Assembly (NCBI GenBank): GCA_030681515.1 | Contig: JAUXSE010000056.1 | Span: 1 to 64,000 of the forward strand | Source: Geothrix sp. | Lineage (GTDB): Bacteria > Acidobacteriota > Holophagae > Holophagales > Holophagaceae | Length of the DNA stretch: 64,000 bases | Direction: 5' to 3' | Part shown: positions 53,700-63,600 of the stretch, one piece after another | Layout: the number at the start of each line of letters is the position of its first letter | Position numbering within the stretch: the first letter of the stretch is position 1 | Position numbers and translations under genes: made by a program | The notes under the pieces: model-generated | Databases searched by the model: none | What the model saw: the letters and a program-made list of their open reading frames with translations, nothing else | What the model was told of the DNA's origin: nothing

Positions 53700-55295
53700 A
53701 TGGATTGGGACTACCTCATCATCGGCTCCGGGTTCGGCGGCAGCGTGAGCGCCCTGCGCCTGGTGGAGAAGGGCTACAAGGTGCTGGTGCTGGAGAAAGG
53801 GCGGCGGCTGGAGGCGGGGGACTTTCCCAAGACGAACTGGAACCTGAAGCGCTTCTTCTGGCTGCCCCGGGTGGGCTTCCGGGGCCTCTTCAAGATGACC
53901 TTCCTGGGCCATGTCACGGCGCTGTCCGGCGTGGGCGTGGGCGGCGGCTCCCTGGTCTACGCCAACACCCTGCCCGTGCCAAAGGCTCCCTTCTTCGCGG
54001 CGCCCTCATGGAGCCACCTCGCGGACTGGAAGGCCGAGCTGGCCGGTCCCTACCAGACGGTGCTGCGGATGCTGGGAGCCACGCGGAATCCCAGCCTCAC
54101 CTACCCCGACGAGGTGCTGCGGGCGGTGGGGAAGGAGCTCGGCCGGGAGGGGGCCTTCGAGCAGACGGAGGTGGCGGTCTACTTCGGGAAGGCCGGGGAG
54201 ACGGTGCCGGATCCCTTCTTCGGGGGCGAGGGGCCCGAGCGCACCGGATGCACGCTGTGCGGGGGCTGCATGCTGGGCTGCAACCACGGCGCGAAGAACA
54301 CCCTGGATCGCAACTACCTCTACCTGGCCGAAAAACGCGGGCTGAAGATCGAGGCCGACACCGAGGCGACCTGGGTGAAGCCCTGGGCCTCCGGCGGGTA
54401 CGAGGTGGAAGCCCGGCAGGGCACCTGGGCGCTCCCGGCCCTGAACACCCGACGGACCTACCACGCGCGGCAGGTCATCTTCGCGGGGGGCGTGCTCGGC
54501 ACCGTGCCCCTCCTGCTGAAGCTCAAGGCGCACGCCGCGGGCCTGCCCGGGCTCTCGGACCGGGTCGGCGATTTCATCCGCACCAATTCGGAAGTCCTGC
54601 TGGGCATCGTCACCCAACGGCGCGACCGGGATCTGTCCCAGGGCATCGCCATCGGCTCGATCCTCCACACGGATGAGCATTCCCATCTGGAACCCGTGCG
54701 CTACCCGGCGGGGGCCGGGTTCTTCCGCAGCCTGATGCTGCCCGCGGCCCCCGGCGACACCCTGGGCCAGCGCCTTGCCAGCGCCATGGGCCTGGTCCTG
54801 CGTCACCCCATCCGGACCCTGCGCTGCTACCTCGTCCCGGACTGGGCGAAGTACACGATGATCCTGCTCTACATGCAGACGGTGGACGGGCACATCCGGA
54901 TGCGCCTGGGGCGCGGCCTCCGCACGGGCTTCCGGCACGGCGCCGTGACGGAGCGGGGCGACGGGCCCCCGGCCAAGGCCTGGACGCCCGAGGCCACGGA
55001 TCTGGGCGAGCGGGTCGCCCGGCACCTGGACGGCTATCCCACCAGCCTGCTCACGGAAACCCTGCTGGGCATCCCCACCACGGCCCACATCCTGGGCGGC
55101 GCGCCCATGGGGGATTCCACCGAAACGGGCGCCATGGACCACCGGCACCGGTTGTTCGGCTACGAGGGCCTCTACGTCATTGACGGCGCCGCCATCTCCG
55201 CCAACCCCGGCGTGAACCCCTCCCTCACCATCGCCGCCCTGGCCGAGCGGGCCATGACCTTCATCCCGCCCAAGGATGCACGGGCGACCGCCTGA
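53700..55295 (+). CDS. GMC oxidoreductase (cholesterol-oxidase-like) with four-Cys insert
   Basis: 531 residues. The FAD-binding GSGFGG is near 9-14, the second motif GVGVGGGSLVYANT near 78-92, and C-terminal HILGGAPMG plus GVNPSLTIAALAER complete the GMC pattern. Cys184, Cys187, Cys190 and Cys194 lie in CTLCGGCMLGC, a ferredoxin-like spacing (Cx2Cx2Cx3C) followed by NHGAKNTLDRNYLYLAE. This subfamily commonly keeps that motif; an Fe-S cluster is possible. Substrate unknown, perhaps a sterol or polycyclic alcohol. GGGAG precedes the ATG. Confidence 0.87.
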   Translation: MDWDYLIIGSGFGGSVSALRLVEKGYKVLVLEKGRRLEAGDFPKTNWNLKRFFWLPRVGFRGLFKMTFLGHVTALSGVGVGGGSLVYANTLPVPKAPFFAAPSWSHLADWKAELAGPYQTVLRMLGATRNPSLTYPDEVLRAVGKELGREGAFEQTEVAVYFGKAGETVPDPFFGGEGPERTGCTLCGGCMLGCNHGAKNTLDRNYLYLAEKRGLKIEADTEATWVKPWASGGYEVEARQGTWALPALNTRRTYHARQVIFAGGVLGTVPLLLKLKAHAAGLPGLSDRVGDFIRTNSEVLLGIVTQRRDRDLSQGIAIGSILHTDEHSHLEPVRYPAGAGFFRSLMLPAAPGDTLGQRLASAMGLVLRHPIRTLRCYLVPDWAKYTMILLYMQTVDGHIRMRLGRGLRTGFRHGAVTERGDGPPAKAWTPEATDLGERVARHLDGYPTSLLTETLLGIPTTAHILGGAPMGDSTETGAMDHRHRLFGYEGLYVIDGAAISANPGVNPSLTIAALAERAMTFIPPKDARATA

Positions 55296-55305
55296 GCCTC
55301 GAACG

Positions 55306-55806
55306 ATGCCCCGATTCCTTTCCTTCGCCACCGCCCTGGGTCGGATCCGCCTGACCTGGACGGCGGAGGGCATCTGCGCCCTGCATTTCGTGGAGGAGCT
55401 GGATCGCGAGGAGTCCCGTGAGGCCCCGCCCTGGGTCCTGGAGGCCGTGCGTCGCATCATGACCCACCTTGCGGGACATCCCCAGGATCTGGGCGGCATC
55501 CCCGTGGATCTGTCGGATCTGACCCCCTTCCAGCGGCGTGTGGCGGAGGTGCTGCGGGGCACGGCGCCAGGGCAGACCATCAGCTACGGCGAGGTGGCCC
55601 TGCTGGCGGGACGCCCCGGCGCGGCCCGGGCCGTGGGCCAGGCCGTGAAGGCCAACCCCATCCTCATTTTGGTGCCTTGTCACCGCGTGGTGGCCGCGAC
55701 GGGCCCCGGGGGCTGGAGCGCCTTCGGAACGCCGGAGCGCAAGGCGCGGCTGCTGGCGTTCGAGACGCTTCATACTGGTCCCTATGCCGCGCCCCCTGCC
55801 CGATGA
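55306..55806 (+). CDS. Methylated-DNA-protein-cysteine methyltransferase
   Basis: 166 residues, Ogt/MGMT family suicide repair protein. Acceptor Cys125 is in LVPCHRVVAATG; TPFQRRVAEVLRGTAPGQTISYGEVA is the DNA-binding helix-turn-helix. The N-terminal domain is short. It starts 10 bp after the GMC gene and its end overlaps murB by 23 bp. Confidence 0.93.
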   Translation: MPRFLSFATALGRIRLTWTAEGICALHFVEELDREESREAPPWVLEAVRRIMTHLAGHPQDLGGIPVDLSDLTPFQRRVAEVLRGTAPGQTISYGEVALLAGRPGAARAVGQAVKANPILILVPCHRVVAATGPGGWSAFGTPERKARLLAFETLHTGPYAAPPAR

Positions 55807-56671
55807 TCTGCTGAAGGTCCCGCACCGCCGGGACGTGTCCTTCGCCCGTCTCACCACGCTGGGCGTGGGTGGGCTTTGCCGTTGGCTCTTCGAGCCCACC
55901 ACGGAAGCCGAGGCCCAGGCCTTCGTGCGCGCCTGCGCCCGGGAGGGCCTGCCCTGGCGGGTGCTGGGCGGCGGTTCGAACCTGGTAGTGCTGGGCGACC
56001 TGGAGATGCCGGTGATGAAGCTGGCCTTCCCGAAGGAAATTCGCCGCGAGGGCAACCGCCTCACGGCCCCCGCCAGCCACGGCCACATCGCCCTGGCGGA
56101 AGCCGCCGCCGGCGCCGGATTGGCGGGTCTGGAATTCGCCAGCGGCATCCCGGGTTCCCTCGGCGGCGCCATCCGCATGAACGCCGGGGCCTATGGTCGC
56201 GAATGGGTGGACGTACTCACGCGCTACCGCTTCCTCACCCCGGAAGGCGAGCTGGTGGAGAAGGCGCCGGAATCCGGCGAATTCCGCTACCGCTGGAGCT
56301 TTCTCACGGGGGGCCGGGTGGTGCTGTCGGCCACGGCGGATCTCGTGGAAGGCGATCCTGCCACCATCCGCGCCCAGGTGGCGGAGTACCGCGGGAAGCG
56401 CGGCACCAGCCAGCCCCTCTCGAAGCGCAATGCCGGCTGCATCTTCAAGAACCCGCCGGGCCTGAGCGCCGGCCGCCTCATTGACCTGGCGGGCCTCAAG
56501 GGCCTGCGCATCGGCGACGCCGAGGTGAGCCCTGAGCACGCCAACTTCCTCATCAACCACGGCCGGGCCACCGCCGCCGAGTTCGCCGAACTGATGGCGC
56601 AGGTCCAGGCGAAAGTCCGCGAGGTCCACGGCGTGGAGCTGGAGCCCGAGGTTGAAATATGGCGGGAGTAG
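55784..56671 (+). CDS. murB: UDP-N-acetylenolpyruvoylglucosamine reductase
   Basis: Second committed step of peptidoglycan precursor synthesis, 295 residues, FAD enzyme. RVLGGGSNLVVLGD binds FAD; SGIPGSLGGAIRMNAGAYG is the family core; NAGCIFKNP has Cys at the usual Ser/Cys catalytic position. A CATACT hexamer 7 nt before the ATG may drive a leaderless message from inside the alkyltransferase gene. It leads into ftsQ. Confidence 0.95.
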   Translation: MPRPLPDDLLKVPHRRDVSFARLTTLGVGGLCRWLFEPTTEAEAQAFVRACAREGLPWRVLGGGSNLVVLGDLEMPVMKLAFPKEIRREGNRLTAPASHGHIALAEAAAGAGLAGLEFASGIPGSLGGAIRMNAGAYGREWVDVLTRYRFLTPEGELVEKAPESGEFRYRWSFLTGGRVVLSATADLVEGDPATIRAQVAEYRGKRGTSQPLSKRNAGCIFKNPPGLSAGRLIDLAGLKGLRIGDAEVSPEHANFLINHGRATAAEFAELMAQVQAKVREVHGVELEPEVEIWRE

Positions 56672-56674
56672 ACT
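56669..56674 (+). promoter_or_regulatory. -10-like TAGACT for a leaderless ftsQ mRNA
   Basis: TAGACT overlaps the murB stop and is followed by exactly 6 nt and ATG 56681. No Shine-Dalgarno site is near. Confidence 0.45.
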
Positions 56675-56680
56675 GACCCC

Positions 56681-57469
56681 ATGTCCATGCTCCCCCGCAC
56701 GCGCCCCAAGCGTCCCTGGCTCCCCTGGGCCCGGGCGGGGATCACGCTGGGGGTCATCGGCCTCGCGGGCTGGGGGCTGATGGAACTGGGGACGCGGTAC
56801 CTGGGGCTCCAGAAGCTCGTCATCGAGCAGGTGACCGTGAGCGGATGCCGGGGCGAGCGGCAGGCCGAGATCCAGAAGCTGGCCGAGCAGCTGGTGCTGG
56901 GCAAGCCCCTCTTCTGGGTGGACGCGGAGGAGCTGCGGTCCCGCATCGAGGCCAAGCGCTGGGTGCGCGGCCTGCAGATCCGCAAGGATCCTCCGGACCG
57001 CCTCAGTCTCGCCATCGAGGAACGGCGGCCGGTCCTTTGGCTGGTGCGCGCCAACGGCGTGTTCCTGGTGTCGGACGATGGGATCCTGCTGGATCGGGTC
57101 AATCAGGCCAATCTAAATCCCATTCCCGTGGTGGTGGATCCCGCCAGCCAGACAGATCATGGATTGGCCCGTCTGGTCAGTGCCGCGCGTATTCTGCGCG
57201 AAAAACAGCAGGGCTTTTATGAACGGATCACCGAGCTTCGGGATACCCCGAAAGGTCCAGTGGCCTACATCGAGGGCCTCCCCGCCCCGATCTACCTTTC
57301 CCGCCAGGATGTGACGAAAAACGTGCCCAATTTCCAGGGCCTGTTCGTGGACCGCCTGTCCCAGCGGCCGGATCTGGGCCGACTCCGGTACATTGACCTG
57401 AGGTGGGATGACGAGGTGGCCGTGGGCGAACCCGAGGATGCCCAGGCCCCGGTAAAGCCGCCGCGCTGA
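56681..57469 (+). CDS. ftsQ: Cell division protein FtsQ/DivIB
   Basis: 262 residues. It has a basic cytosolic N-terminus (RTRPKRPWLPWAR), one membrane helix (AGITLGVIGLAGWGLMELG, ~19-37), a POTRA domain (LQKLVIEQVTVSGCRGERQAEI) and then the FtsQ domain (RKDPPDRLSLAIEERRPVLWL, GVFLVSDDGILL). It scaffolds the divisome. A Pro-rich end (EDAQAPVKPPR) closes it. It lies in the murB-ftsQ-ftsA-ftsZ cluster; ddl is absent. Confidence 0.92.
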   Translation: MSMLPRTRPKRPWLPWARAGITLGVIGLAGWGLMELGTRYLGLQKLVIEQVTVSGCRGERQAEIQKLAEQLVLGKPLFWVDAEELRSRIEAKRWVRGLQIRKDPPDRLSLAIEERRPVLWLVRANGVFLVSDDGILLDRVNQANLNPIPVVVDPASQTDHGLARLVSAARILREKQQGFYERITELRDTPKGPVAYIEGLPAPIYLSRQDVTKNVPNFQGLFVDRLSQRPDLGRLRYIDLRWDDEVAVGEPEDAQAPVKPPR

Positions 57470-57561
57470 CCTGCGGGGGAAGAAATCGGTGTTTTCCAGC
57501 CACGAATCCTCGATTTCGCGGGGAATACTGGTATATACCTAGAGCAAGGAAAAGGATCTTC

Positions 57562-58776
57562 ATGCTGCAGCGCGCCGTCCTCCTCGGACTCGACCTTGGT
57601 GCAAGCAAAGTGGTGGCGGTGGTGGCCGTCCAGGAGGAAGACGGGACGCTCAATGTCACCGGCACCGGCCAGGGCTCGCCCCAGGGCGGCTTCACCCAGG
57701 GCCAGATCACCGATATGGATCTCTGCACCCGCGCCATCGTGCGGGCGGTGGAGGAAGCCATGAGCACCGCCGGCCAGACCAAGGTGGATGGCATCCGCGT
57801 GGCCGTGGACGGCATCCAGTTCAAGGGCGAGAACCTCCGCGATTCCATCACCATCTCCAGCAGCGACAAGATCATCACCGCCGCGGACCGGGACCGGGTG
57901 CTGGAACAGGCCACCAACGGCTGCAAGCTCGCCAAGGAGGAACTGGTCCTCCACCGCATCCCCCAGATGTTCCACATCAAGGGCCAGCGGGACATCCGCA
58001 ACCCGGTGAACATGTTCGGCGAAACGCTGGAGGCCGAGGTCCGCATCATCGTGGCGCCCAGCCCCGTGATCATGAACATCCAGCTCGCGCTGAAGAACGC
58101 GGGCCTTCACGGCGCCGACCTGATGTACTCGCCCCTCGCCAGCGCCGAGGCCGTGCTGACCCGCGAGGACCGCGAGAACGGCGCGGTGGTGGTGGACATC
58201 GGCGAGCACCTCACCCACCTGGGCATCTTCCTGCATGGCACCCTCTTCCATTCTGCGGTGATTCCCATCGGCGGCGCCCACTTCACCCGCGATCTGGAAA
58301 TTACCAAGCATCTGGGCGGCATCGCGGCCTCCGAGCGCATCAAGATGCGGTTCGGCACCGTGCTCCACACCCAGGTGCCGGCCGAGGAATCCATCGAGCT
58401 GGAGGAGGAGGGCCGCCTGGTGCCCCGCCGCGAGATCGCCGAGGTGCTCCAGGCCCGCGCCGCCGAACTGCTGAACCTCGTGCTGGCCGAGATGGGCCGC
58501 ACGGGCCTCATGCACGAGATCCATGGCGGCGTGCATCTGGTGGGCGGGGGCGCCCTGCTCAGCCACCTGCCCATCCTCGCCCAGACCATCCTGGGGCGGC
58601 CCCGCGTGGTGCTGGGCCGCATCCAGGGCGTGGTGGGACTGCCCCAGGCCACGGGCAATCCCTTCTTCGTGAACGCGCTGGGCGCCGTGAAGGCCCTGTC
58701 CCGCGACATGAACGAAACCCGCGGCAAGCAGGACCGGGGCGATGGATTCCTCGGCCGATTCAAGAAGCTGTTCTGA
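57562..58776 (+). CDS. ftsA: Cell division protein FtsA
   Basis: 404 residues, actin-like membrane tether of FtsZ. The ATPase phosphate-1 loop is [15 protein letters not shown]; the second is [31 protein letters not shown] is the adenosine motif. The C-terminal amphipathic helix FLGRFKKLF is the membrane anchor. AAGGA precedes the ATG, with an AT-rich promoter-like stretch (TATATACC) just upstream. ftsZ follows only after a 540-bp gap that holds the GxxExxY element. Confidence 0.95.
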   Translation: MLQRAVLLGLDLGASKVVAVVAVQEEDGTLNVTGTGQGSPQGGFTQGQITDMDLCTRAIVRAVEEAMSTAGQTKVDGIRVAVDGIQFKGENLRDSITISSSDKIITAADRDRVLEQATNGCKLAKEELVLHRIPQMFHIKGQRDIRNPVNMFGETLEAEVRIIVAPSPVIMNIQLALKNAGLHGADLMYSPLASAEAVLTREDRENGAVVVDIGEHLTHLGIFLHGTLFHSAVIPIGGAHFTRDLEITKHLGGIAASERIKMRFGTVLHTQVPAEESIELEEEGRLVPRREIAEVLQARAAELLNLVLAEMGRTGLMHEIHGGVHLVGGGALLSHLPILAQTILGRPRVVLGRIQGVVGLPQATGNPFFVNALGAVKALSRDMNETRGKQDRGDGFLGRFKKLF

Positions 58777-58782
58777 ACAATC

Positions 58783-59274
58783 CACCACGGAGACGCAGAG
58801 TGCACGGAGAACTGATTCACGGAGAGATCACGGAGAGGGTGATTGGGGCCGCCATCGAGGTCCACAAGCACCTTGGCCCCGGCCTTCTTGAGTCAACATA
58901 CGAGTCTTGCCTGTGCCACGAATTGGGAATCCGTGGGCTTTCTTTCAAACGGCAGGTACAACTCCCCCTCGAATACAAAGGCCTCCGCATGGACGCAGCC
59001 TTCCGGCTTGACCTGGTGGTGGAAGGCAAGATCATCGTCGAGCTGAAAAGCCAAGATGGAATCCATCCCATCCATGAAGCGCAGCTGTTGACCTACATGA
59101 AATTGACCGGAATGCGCGTGGGCCTCCTGTTGAATTTCAATGTTCCGGTCATGAAAGACGGCATCCTCCGTCGCGTCCTGTAGCGTCTCCGTGCTTTTCT
59201 CCATGCACTTCCTCAGTGCTTTCCCCAGTGCTTTTCTCAGTGCTTTTCTCAGTGTTCTCCGTGTCTCCGTGGTG
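58783..59274. mobile_element. Inverted-repeat element carrying a GxxExxY gene, between ftsA and ftsZ
   Basis: CACCACGGAGAC at 58783-58794 recurs as its exact reverse complement at 59263-59274. Further CACGGAGA units continue inward from the left end, and 12-bp tandem units (AGTGCTTTTCTC, three copies 59215-59250) lie inside the right end. The 492-bp interval holds one gene, whose first codons are themselves CACGGAGA repeats. The inverted ends and the placement inside a conserved gene pair suggest a mobile cassette. No transposase is present, and target-site duplication is not obvious. Confidence 0.7.
58800..59183 (+). CDS. GxxExxY-family protein (PD-(D/E)XK nuclease-like)
   Basis: 127 residues, normal for this family. 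The name-giving motif is Gly28-Leu-Leu-Glu31-Ser-Thr-Tyr34. A nuclease-like core follows: Asp71 in FRLDLVVEG and Glu81-x-Lys83 in IIVELKS, the D-ExK spacing of PD-(D/E)XK enzymes. GTG 58800 is the likely start; the N-terminus [12 protein letters not shown] is encoded by the CACGGAGA repeats of the element. Families like this are often multi-copy in a genome. Its function is unknown; it is not a known division gene. Confidence 0.85.
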   Translation: MHGELIHGEITERVIGAAIEVHKHLGPGLLESTYESCLCHELGIRGLSFKRQVQLPLEYKGLRMDAAFRLDLVVEGKIIVELKSQDGIHPIHEAQLLTYMKLTGMRVGLLLNFNVPVMKDGILRRVL

Positions 59275-59316
59275 AATCTTGTCTGCTGAATTCCCCCACC
59301 CTTTTCGGGAGCCCCG

Positions 59317-60573
59317 ATGTCCGAGACCCCCTTCCTGCCCTGCCCCCACAGCCTGCCCGGCGCCAACATCAAGGTGCTGGGGGTGGGCGGCGCGGGCTGC
59401 AACGCCATCAACCGCATGATCGAAAGCGGCGTCACCGGCGTGCAGTTCATCGCCATGAATACCGATCAGCAGAGCCTCGCCCAGAACAAGGCCCACCTCA
59501 AGCTGCCCCTGGGGCCCCAGAGCAGCCGCGGCCTGGGCGCCGGCGGCAGCGCCGAGCGCGGCGCCGTGGCGGCGGAGGAAAGCCGCGAGGAAGTGCTGGC
59601 GGCCCTCCAGGGCGCCGACATGATCTTCATCACCGCCGGCATGGGCGGCGGCACCGGCACCGGCGCGGCGCCCGTGCTGGCCAGCTACGCCCGGGAGCTG
59701 GGTGCCCTCACGGTGGCCGTGGTGCTCACGCCCTTCGCCTGGGAGGGCCGCAAGAAGGGGGATCTCGCCCTGGCCGGCCTGGACAACCTGCGGGACACCG
59801 CGGACACCGTCATCGTCGTCAGCAACGAGCGCCTGAAGAGCGTCTGCGATGCCCGCGTGACCATGAAGGAGGCCTTCCGCGTGGCCGATGGCGTGCTCAT
59901 CCAGGGCGTGCGGGGCATCGCGGATCTCATCCTCAAGCCCGGCATCATCAACGGCGACTTCGCGGACGTGGAGGCGGTCCTGCGCAACGGCGGCGAGGCC
60001 CTCATCGGCACCGGCGCGGGCCGCGGCGAAGAGGCCGTCATGGACGCCCTGCGCAAGGCCCTGGCCTGCCCCCTGCTGGAGCGGGCCCAGTCCGGCGCCG
60101 CCGCCAACGTCATGGTGTCCATCACCGCCGACTGGGAAGTGATGGAGGCCTCGGCCATCGAGACCGCCATGCACTACCTCCAGGACCACTACAACGGCCG
60201 CCCCGATATCAAGGCCTGCACCGTGGAAGGCGAGGGCATGGAGGACCGCGTGCTGGTCACCGTCCTGGCCAGCGGCTTCGACCAGGAGGAACAGCTGCTC
60301 GAGGAGCGCCGCCAGAGCCTGCACCTGGGCCTCGCGGTGGAGTCCGCGCCCCTCCAGCCCTACACCACCGCCCTGCCCGCCATGTCCCAGCCCCTGCCCG
60401 CCAACGCGGTGAGCGGCCGCGTCTATGGCGAGGCGCCCGCCCGCGAGCAGGGCCCCACGCCCACCCGGCTGATGCCCCAGGCCCCGACCCCCAGCGGTGA
60501 ACTGCCCGGTGCCGACGATCTGCATGTCCCCGCCATCATGCGCATGGGCCAGGGGCGGCTGGGCATCGAGTGA
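59317..60573 (+). CDS. ftsZ: Cell division protein FtsZ
   Basis: 418 residues, tubulin-like GTPase of the Z ring. N-terminal [18 protein letters not shown], signature [12 protein letters not shown] (~107-118) and the synergy loop with [15 protein letters not shown] are intact. A Pro/Ala-rich linker leads to the C-terminal peptide [11 protein letters not shown], a variant of the usual IPAFLRR-type FtsA-binding tail. It is separated from ftsA by the GxxExxY element and probably needs its own promoter. Confidence 0.96.
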   Translation: MSETPFLPCPHSLPGANIKVLGVGGAGCNAINRMIESGVTGVQFIAMNTDQQSLAQNKAHLKLPLGPQSSRGLGAGGSAERGAVAAEESREEVLAALQGADMIFITAGMGGGTGTGAAPVLASYARELGALTVAVVLTPFAWEGRKKGDLALAGLDNLRDTADTVIVVSNERLKSVCDARVTMKEAFRVADGVLIQGVRGIADLILKPGIINGDFADVEAVLRNGGEALIGTGAGRGEEAVMDALRKALACPLLERAQSGAAANVMVSITADWEVMEASAIETAMHYLQDHYNGRPDIKACTVEGEGMEDRVLVTVLASGFDQEEQLLEERRQSLHLGLAVESAPLQPYTTALPAMSQPLPANAVSGRVYGEAPAREQGPTPTRLMPQAPTPSGELPGADDLHVPAIMRMGQGRLGIE

Positions 60574-60613
60574 CCTCCCCCGGCACCTAGCCCGGACTTG
60601 GGCCGAACAACCG

Positions 60614-63600
60614 ATGACCGCCGCCATGACCCCGCCCCCCGGCACCCAGCTGCTCCGCTTCGTGGGGGACCGGGCGGTTTTCGCGCTGGCGCACCCGCGG
60701 CCTGGAGCCCCCGGCTGGCGGGCCTTTCTGCGCACGAACCTCACGCGGGGGGCGCGGATGCGCGAGGAAACCCTGGCCCTGCTGGGGGAAGGCTCCGGCG
60801 ATCCGGCGGGGTCCTCCTGGCGCGACATCCCGCTGCAGGAATCAGAAGAGGTGGGATGGTCGCTGGACTTGGCACTGACCGAGCCCGGATCCTTCCGCGC
60901 CAAGGCCTACTGCGTGGATCCCGAGGGCTGCCAGCACTGGCCTCTGGGCGAAGACATCAGCCTGTCGGTCCACCCGGACCGCCTGCGCACCGCGAACACG
61001 ATCTACTGCGCCTTCCCCCGGATGTTCGGCGGCGCCGCAGCGCGCCAGCGCCCGGATCTCGCGACGGCCATCCAGGCCCTCGATGCCGCGGGCTACGCCG
61101 TGATCCCGCCCTCGGGCCGCCTGCGGGATCTCACCGCCGCCGTGCCCCACATCCTGGACCGCCTGGGCTGCCGCATCCTGCACCTGCTGCCCGTGGGCCC
61201 CGTGCCCACCACCTACGGCCGCATGGGCCGCTTCGGCAGTCCCTACGCCCAGCTGGACCTCACGGCCATTGATCCGGCCCTGGTGGAGCTCGACCGGCGC
61301 ACCACGGCCGAGGACCAGTTCCTGGAATTGACAGAAGCTGTCCATCAGCGGGGCGGCCAGGTCCTCCTCGATATCCTCGTGAACCATACGGGCTGGGGCT
61401 CGCGGCTGCTGGAGCACCGGCCGGACTGGTTCCGCCGGAACCCGGACGGCACCTTCCACAGCCCCGGCGCCTGGGGCACCACCTGGGAGGACCTGGTGGA
61501 ACTGGACCACGGCAGCCCGGCCCTCTGGGACACCGTGGCCCGGGCCCTGCTCACCTGGTGCGGGCGCGGCGTGGATGGCTTCCGCTGCGACGCGGGCTAC
61601 ATGGTGCCCCTGCCCGCCTGGCAGTACATCACCGCCAAGGTCCACCAGGCCTATCCGGAGGCGATCTTCCTGCTGGAGGGCCTCGGCGGTGGCTGGGAGA
61701 CCACCGAGACCCTGCTCATCCGGGGCGGCATGCACTGGGCCTACTCCGAACTGTTCCAGAATCATCACCCCATCGAGGTCGCGTCCTACCTGGACCACTG
61801 CCTGCGCCAGGGGGAACGGAGCGGGTTGCTGATCCACTACAGCGAAACCCACGACAACCGGCGCCTCGCGGAGCGCGGCGCCCCCTGCTCCCGCCTGCGC
61901 AACCGCCTCTGCGCCCTGGCGAGCCAGAACGGCGGCTTCGGCTTCACTGCCGGCGTGGAATGGCTGGCCACGGAAAGGGTGAACGTCCACGAGGCCCGCG
62001 ACCTGGCCTGGGGGGCGCAGCCGAACCTGGTGGACGACCTGGCGGCGCTGAACCGCCTGATCTCGGATCATCCCTGCTTCCTGGATGGCGCCGAGGTGCG
62101 CCGTCTCAGCGCCGATGATGCGCCGGTGCTGGCCCTCCTGCGGATCTCGGCGGAAGGGTTCGACCAGGTGCTGGTGCTGGTGAACCTGGATGGGGACGCG
62201 TCCCGGACCTGCCGCGTCGAGGCTCCCATCTGGATCGGCCTGGACGAACCGGGCCTGGATCTCCTGGGCCAGCCCCCGCCGGAACCGTGGAGCCTTCCGG
62301 ACGGTGGCCGCGAGCTGCTCCTCCCGCCCGGCGCGAGCTTCTGCCTGGCGACCCAGGCTGCCCCCCGGGGCCTCTCCGGCGAAGCCTACCGGCGCGCCCG
62401 GGCCCAGGCGGCCTGGGCCCTCCAGTCCCTCGCCGCGGTCCACCCTGCCGAGGCCATCGGCCCGGGCCACTGGCAGAAGTTGGCCGCAACCGCGGCACGG
62501 GATCCCGAGGCGTTCCTGGCCGCGCTGCCCCATGTGGATGGGGACCTCCTCCGCCGGGATCTGCTGGCGGCCCTGGATGCGGCCCTCGCGGTTCCGGCCT
62601 TCCCCCGGGTGACCCTCTGGCGGGCGGAGGATGTCCGGCGCGTGAGCCTGGTGGCGCCGGACCACTGGCTGCTGCTGAAGGATCCCTCCCCCTTTCACGC
62701 CACTCTGCGCATGGCGGGCCATCCCGATCTGCACCTGCGGAGCGTGGCGATGGAGGAGGGATTCATCGTGGCCCTGCCGCCCCGTCCAGCGCGGAAGGGG
62801 GAGGCCATCCTCACCCTCCAGCGCCATGCAGCGGGCGCGGGCCTCCTCCAGGCTGATCTCCGCTTCCTGCCCGGGCTTCCGGATCCGCCGCGACCGGGCC
62901 GCGGGGGTCTGGCCCTGCTCACCAATGGGCGCGGCGGCATGGCGCGGCTGCACGGGGATCTCGGCGCCATCGCCTCGAAGTACGACTGCCTCCTGGCGGC
63001 GAATCTCCACCCCTCGGCCCCCTCGGACCGCCAGGTGCTGGCCAAGCGCCTGCGGGCCTGGGTGAACGCGGACGGCTTCATCACCCCCCTGGATGGGCGC
63101 AGCCTCGCGAGCTTCGAGGCCGGCCCTCCGGCCCGGTGGTCCTTCCTCGCCAGTGCGGGCGATGGACGCCGGGTGGCGGTCCACCTCGAAGCCGACATGC
63201 CCCCGGATCAGAACGCGGTGGTGCTGCGCTGGTCGCGGCCCACTGCCTCGGGCGCGGATACGGACCTGCCCGAACGGCACCAGGTGCGCCTCACCGTGCG
63301 CCTTGACCTGGAAGACCGGTCTTTCCACGGGGAGACTCGCCTTGATGTGGGGACGGAAGGCCATTTCCTGGCCGTCACCCGAACCTTGACGGATCGGGTG
63401 GGCTTCCGCTTCGCGCCCGGCACCGATCGCCACCTGGAGGCGTGGACCGAGGGCGGGGCGTACCATCCGCAGCCCGAAGCCTGCCTGGGCATTCCCCATC
63501 CGGTGGAAGGCCCCCGAGGGCTGGCGGATTCCGGGGATGCCTGGAGCCCCGGCTGGTTCGACCACTCCCTGCCGCCGGGATCCCAGGTGCGGATGACGGT

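Noticed and set aside
59184-59262. Minus-strand reading with LRKALRKALGKALRK repeats over the 12-bp tandem units
   Set aside because: It is a by-product of the repeat, lacks a start signal and overlaps the end of the GxxExxY element.
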